From: Noviherbaspirillum_A sp047237965
GTDB taxonomy: Bacteria; Pseudomonadota; Gammaproteobacteria; Burkholderiales; Burkholderiaceae_D
Assembly: GCF_047237965.1 (NCBI RefSeq)
Contig: NZ_JBDFLX010000001.1
Location: 3,534,001-3,598,000 of the forward strand
Length of the DNA: 64,000 nt
Direction: 5' to 3'
The first letter of the stretch is position 1, and each line of letters opens with the position of its first letter. Shown here piece by piece: positions 61,564 to 64,000 of the stretch. The position numbers and the translations under genes are program-made. The notes beneath the pieces are model-generated. The model was not told where the DNA came from. It saw only the letters and a program-made list of their open reading frames with translations, and did no database searches.

Positions 61564-61839
61564 ATGACACGTTCATTGAAAAAAGGGCCGTTTTGCGACG
61601 CCCACCTGGTGAAAAAAGTCGAGGCTGCCCAGGCGACCAAGGACAAGAAGCCCATCAAGACCTGGTCCCGTCGTTCGACCATCATGCCGGACTTCATCGG
61701 TCTGACCATCGCGGTTCACAACGGCAAGCAGCACGTGCCTGTGTATGTTTCCGAGAACATGGTCGGTCACAAGCTCGGCGAATTCGCACTGACCCGTACG
61801 TTCAAGGGCCATGCGGCTGACAAGAAGGCTAAGAAATAG
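61564..61839 (+). CDS. rpsS: 30S ribosomal protein S19
   Basis: 91 residues. MTRSLKKGPFCDAHLVKKVE and TIMPDFIGLTIAVHNGKQH are conserved. S19 sits in the 30S head with S13. It lies 9 bp after rplB. Confidence 0.98.
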   Translation: MTRSLKKGPFCDAHLVKKVEAAQATKDKKPIKTWSRRSTIMPDFIGLTIAVHNGKQHVPVYVSENMVGHKLGEFALTRTFKGHAADKKAKK

Positions 61840-61846
61840 GTCCGAT

Positions 61847-62176
61847 ATGGAAACTAAAGCTATCCTCCGTGGCGTGCGCCTGTCGGCCCAAAAAGGCCGC
61901 CTTGTCGCCGATCTGATCCGCGGCAAAAAAGTTGATCAGGCTCTCAATATCCTGCAGTTCAGCCCGAAGAAGGGCGCTGTGATCATCAAGAAGGTTCTGG
62001 AGTCCGCTATTGCGAACGCCGAGCACAATGATGGCGCGGATATCGACGAGCTGAAAGTTACGACCATCTACGTCGAGAAGGCTTCCGTATTGAAGCGCTT
62101 CACCGCACGTGCTAAGGGCCGTGGCGATCGTATCTCTAAACAATCCTGTCACATTTTCGTGACTGTCGGTAACTAA
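61847..62176 (+). CDS. rplV: 50S ribosomal protein L22
   Basis: 109 residues from the ATG at 61847 (METKAILRGVRLSAQKGRL); a longer frame inside rpsS is not used. The tunnel-facing beta hairpin includes ARAKGRGDRISKQSCH. 7 bp after rpsS. Confidence 0.98.
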   Translation: METKAILRGVRLSAQKGRLVADLIRGKKVDQALNILQFSPKKGAVIIKKVLESAIANAEHNDGADIDELKVTTIYVEKASVLKRFTARAKGRGDRISKQSCHIFVTVGN

Positions 62177-62185
62177 GGAGTCGCG

Positions 62186-63010
62186 ATGGGACAGAAGATA
62201 CATCCAACCGGTTTCCGTCTTGCAGTGAGCCGCAACTGGGGCTCGCGCTGGTACGCCGGCAACAGCAACTTCGCCAGCATGCTGGGCGAAGACCTGAAAG
62301 TGCGCGCTTACCTGAAGAAGAAGCTGAAGAACGCATCCGTCGGCCGCATCGTCATCGAGCGTCCTGCCAAGAACGCCCGCATCACGATTTACAGCTCGCG
62401 TCCTGGCGTTGTCATCGGCAAGAAGGGTGAAGACATCGAAGTGCTGAAGTCGGCGCTGACCAAGATGATGGGCGTGCCCGTGCACGTCAACATCGAGGAA
62501 ATCCGCAAGCCGGAAACCGATGCACAGCTGATCGCCGATTCGATTGCTCAGCAACTCGAGAAGCGCATCATGTTCCGCCGCGCCATGAAGCGTGCGATGC
62601 AGAACGCAATGCGTCTGGGCGCCCAGGGCATCAAGATCATGTCGTCCGGTCGTCTGAACGGCATCGAGATTGCCCGTACCGAATGGTATCGCGAAGGCCG
62701 TGTGCCCCTGCACACCCTGCGCGCTGACATCGACTACGGCTTCGGCGAAGCGGAAACCACCTACGGCATCATCGGTATCAAGGTATGGGTCTACAAGGGT
62801 GATCGTCTCGCAAGCGGCGAAGCTCCGACCATCGAGACGCCGGCTGATGACGACAAGAAGCGCCGCGGTCCGCGTCGCGATGATGGCAAGCCAGGCTCCG
62901 GACGTCCTCCGGCACGCGGCCGCCGTCCTGAAGGTCAGGCAGCAGCGCCTGCTGCTCCTGGCGCTCCGGGCGCAGCCAAGCGTGTACGCGCTACCAAGGC
63001 AGGAGAATAA
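62186..63010 (+). CDS. rpsC: 30S ribosomal protein S3
   Basis: 274 residues. KH domain with SRPGVVIGKKGEDIEVLK (GxxG loop) and C-terminal AETTYGIIGIKVWVYKG. Beyond about residue 215 a Pro/Ala/Gly/Arg-rich tail of about 55 residues extends past the E. coli length (233), a tail type seen in many Burkholderiales. AAGGAG precedes the ATG. Confidence 0.97.
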   Translation: MGQKIHPTGFRLAVSRNWGSRWYAGNSNFASMLGEDLKVRAYLKKKLKNASVGRIVIERPAKNARITIYSSRPGVVIGKKGEDIEVLKSALTKMMGVPVHVNIEEIRKPETDAQLIADSIAQQLEKRIMFRRAMKRAMQNAMRLGAQGIKIMSSGRLNGIEIARTEWYREGRVPLHTLRADIDYGFGEAETTYGIIGIKVWVYKGDRLASGEAPTIETPADDDKKRRGPRRDDGKPGSGRPPARGRRPEGQAAAPAAPGAPGAAKRVRATKAGE

Positions 63011-63012
63011 AC

Positions 63013-63432
63013 ATGCTGCAACCAGCACGCAGAAAATATCGTAAAGAGCAGAAAGGCCGCAACAAGGGCATTTCTCACGAGCGCGGCACTGCCGTGTCGT
63101 TCGGTGAATTCGGCCTGAAGGCCGTCGGCCGCGGCCGCATCACCGCACGTCAGATCGAAGCAGCGCGTCGTGCCATGACCCGTCACATCAAGCGTGGCGG
63201 CCGGATCTGGATCCGTGTTTTCCCAGACAAGCCGATTTCCAACAAGCCGGCTGAAGTTCGTATGGGTAACGGTAAAGGTAACCCGGAATACTACGTCGCC
63301 GAAATCCAGCCGGGCAAAGTCCTGTATGAGATGGACGGTGTGGATGAATCCCTGGCGCGCGAGGCATTCCGCCTGGCCGCAGCCAAACTGCCGCTGATGA
63401 CGACTTTCGTTGTCCGCCAGGTTGGCCAATAA
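63013..63432 (+). CDS. rplP: 50S ribosomal protein L16
   Basis: 139 residues. MLQPARRKYRKEQKGRNKG start and RIWIRVFPDKPISNKPAEVR core. L16 helps position A-site tRNA. It begins 2 bp after rpsC. Confidence 0.98.
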   Translation: MLQPARRKYRKEQKGRNKGISHERGTAVSFGEFGLKAVGRGRITARQIEAARRAMTRHIKRGGRIWIRVFPDKPISNKPAEVRMGNGKGNPEYYVAEIQPGKVLYEMDGVDESLAREAFRLAAAKLPLMTTFVVRQVGQ

Positions 63433-63444
63433 TCGGAGTGACAT

Positions 63445-63642
63445 ATGAAAGCATCTGAACTCCTCGGAAAAGACACGGCAGCCCTGAACAAGGAACTGAC
63501 CGACCTGCTGAAGGCACAGTTCAGCCTGCGCATGCAGATCGCAACGCAGCAGCTGAGCAACACTTCGCAGCTGAAGAAAGTGCGTCGCGACATTGCACGT
63601 GTCAAGACTGTACTGAACCAGCAGAAAGGCGCCACGAAATGA
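63445..63642 (+). CDS. rpmC: 50S ribosomal protein L29
   Basis: 65 residues; MKASELLGKDTAALNKELTD start and QLKKVRRDIARVKTVL core. L29 lies by L23 at the tunnel exit. Overlaps rpsQ by 4 bp. Confidence 0.97.
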   Translation: MKASELLGKDTAALNKELTDLLKAQFSLRMQIATQQLSNTSQLKKVRRDIARVKTVLNQQKGATK

Positions 63643-63911
63643 ACGACCAAGTTAAACAAACTCCCAAGCGGACGCTGATCGGCGAAGTCGTCTCTGACAA
63701 GATGGACAAGAGCGTCACTGTGCTGATCAAGCGCCAGATGAAGCACCCGCTGTACGGCAAGATCATCGAGCGCTCGAAGAAATATCATGCGCACGACGAA
63801 TCGAACCAGGTCAAGGCAGGTGATGTCGTTGAAATCCAGGAAGGTCGTCCGATTTCCAAGACCAAGTCCTGGACTGTCACCCGCGTGGTACAAGCAGCAC
63901 AAATCGTGTAA
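63639..63911 (+). CDS. rpsQ: 30S ribosomal protein S17
   Basis: 90 residues; LIGEVVSDKMDKSVTVLIKR and HDESNQVKAGDVVEIQEGRP are conserved. S17 is a primary 16S-binding protein. It is the last gene of this run; no rplN appears in the remaining 89 bp, so the classical spc continuation starts beyond the window. Confidence 0.98.
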   Translation: MNDQVKQTPKRTLIGEVVSDKMDKSVTVLIKRQMKHPLYGKIIERSKKYHAHDESNQVKAGDVVEIQEGRPISKTKSWTVTRVVQAAQIV

Positions 63912-63918
63912 TTGGGTA

Positions 63919-63947
63919 TTGCAGATTCAGCGACGAGCTGACATAAT
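63919..63947 (+). promoter_or_regulatory. Putative promoter after rpsQ
   Basis: TTGCAG at 63919-63924, 17-bp spacer, CATAAT at 63942-63947. It would start a new transcript near 63954, presumably for rplN and the spc operon lying beyond the window. Confidence 0.6.
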
Positions 63948-63954
63948 GCTTGGC

Positions 63955-63985
63955 TTCCCCGGGTAATGATTTTCTGCCCGGGGAA
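63955..63985 (+). promoter_or_regulatory. Hairpin at the start of the next transcript or end of the S10 run
   Basis: TTCCCCGGG pairs with CCCGGGGAA (9 bp) around a 13-base loop, then a weak T-rich tail (CGCTTTTCTGC). It may end the rplC-rpsQ transcript or form the 5' leader of the next. Confidence 0.6.
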
Positions 63986-64000
63986 ATCGCTTTTCTGCAG

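Overview
The window is a high-GC chromosomal segment from a betaproteobacterium, most likely Burkholderiales and probably Oxalobacteraceae (Herbaspirillum, Noviherbaspirillum or Massilia type). This rests on the sequences of the translation and transcription proteins, the order tRNA-Tyr/Gly/Thr, tuf, tRNA-Trp, secE, nusG, rplKAJL, rpoBC, rpsLG, fusA, tuf, rpsJ, and several lineage-typical hypotheticals (DUF6279-type lipoprotein, DUF2905, DUF2946). The genus is an inference.

Layout. 1-4.3 kb is an accessory strip with lower GC: a DUF2946 protein, a metallophosphoesterase with debris behind it, a C-terminal scrap of an IS110-family transposase, a 67-residue orphan and a badly decayed IS30-family transposase. 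4.4-9.1 kb holds the UDP-GlcNAc pair glmU-glmS (minus strand), a divergent lipoprotein and a periplasmic protein of unknown role. 9.1-19.8 kb is a block for cation and pH homeostasis: universal stress protein plus type II P-type ATPase on minus, then on plus a six-gene Mrp/Pha-type Na+(K+)/H+ antiporter operon with fused A and B subunits, then a CPA1-like antiporter. 19.9-23.0 kb holds an FdhF/YdeP-type molybdopterin oxidoreductase overlapping fdhD. 23.0-24.5 kb is an App1-type phosphatase. 24.6-25.4 kb is an unusual non-coding quasi-palindrome of about 800 bp flanked by hexanucleotide arrays. Then come ttcA, a large low-GC kinase-like putative effector, a pteridine-reductase-like SDR with folB, a MidA-like methyltransferase, DUF2905, an MFS exporter and a KefC/KefF-like pair.

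From 35.5 kb onward the window is mostly the translation and transcription superoperon: three tRNAs, tuf copy 1, tRNA-Trp, secE-nusG-rplK-rplA-rplJ-rplL-rpoB-rpoC with a strong terminator, then, after a 4-kb accessory insertion, rpsL-rpsG-fusA-tuf copy 2-rpsJ, and rplC-rplD-rplW-rplB-rpsS-rplV-rpsC-rplP-rpmC-rpsQ. Good sigma70-like promoters are visible before tRNA-Tyr, rpsL, rplC and just after rpsQ. The insertion between rpoC and rpsL carries a phosphoethanolamine-transferase-like sulfatase, a Ser/Gln-rich protein ending in a J domain whose HPD is QPD, a CesT-like putative chaperone and a membrane protein interrupted by an in-frame stop.

Most interesting leads: (1) the J-like protein plus CesT-like chaperone pair, which resembles a type III effector with its chaperone; (2) the 641-residue kinase-like protein whose active-site spacing recalls PI4K-type kinases; (3) the large quasi-palindrome between App1 and ttcA; (4) the two tuf copies, identical except in the first 48 nt, which points to recent gene conversion. 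All functional statements come from reading motifs and context; no database search was run.
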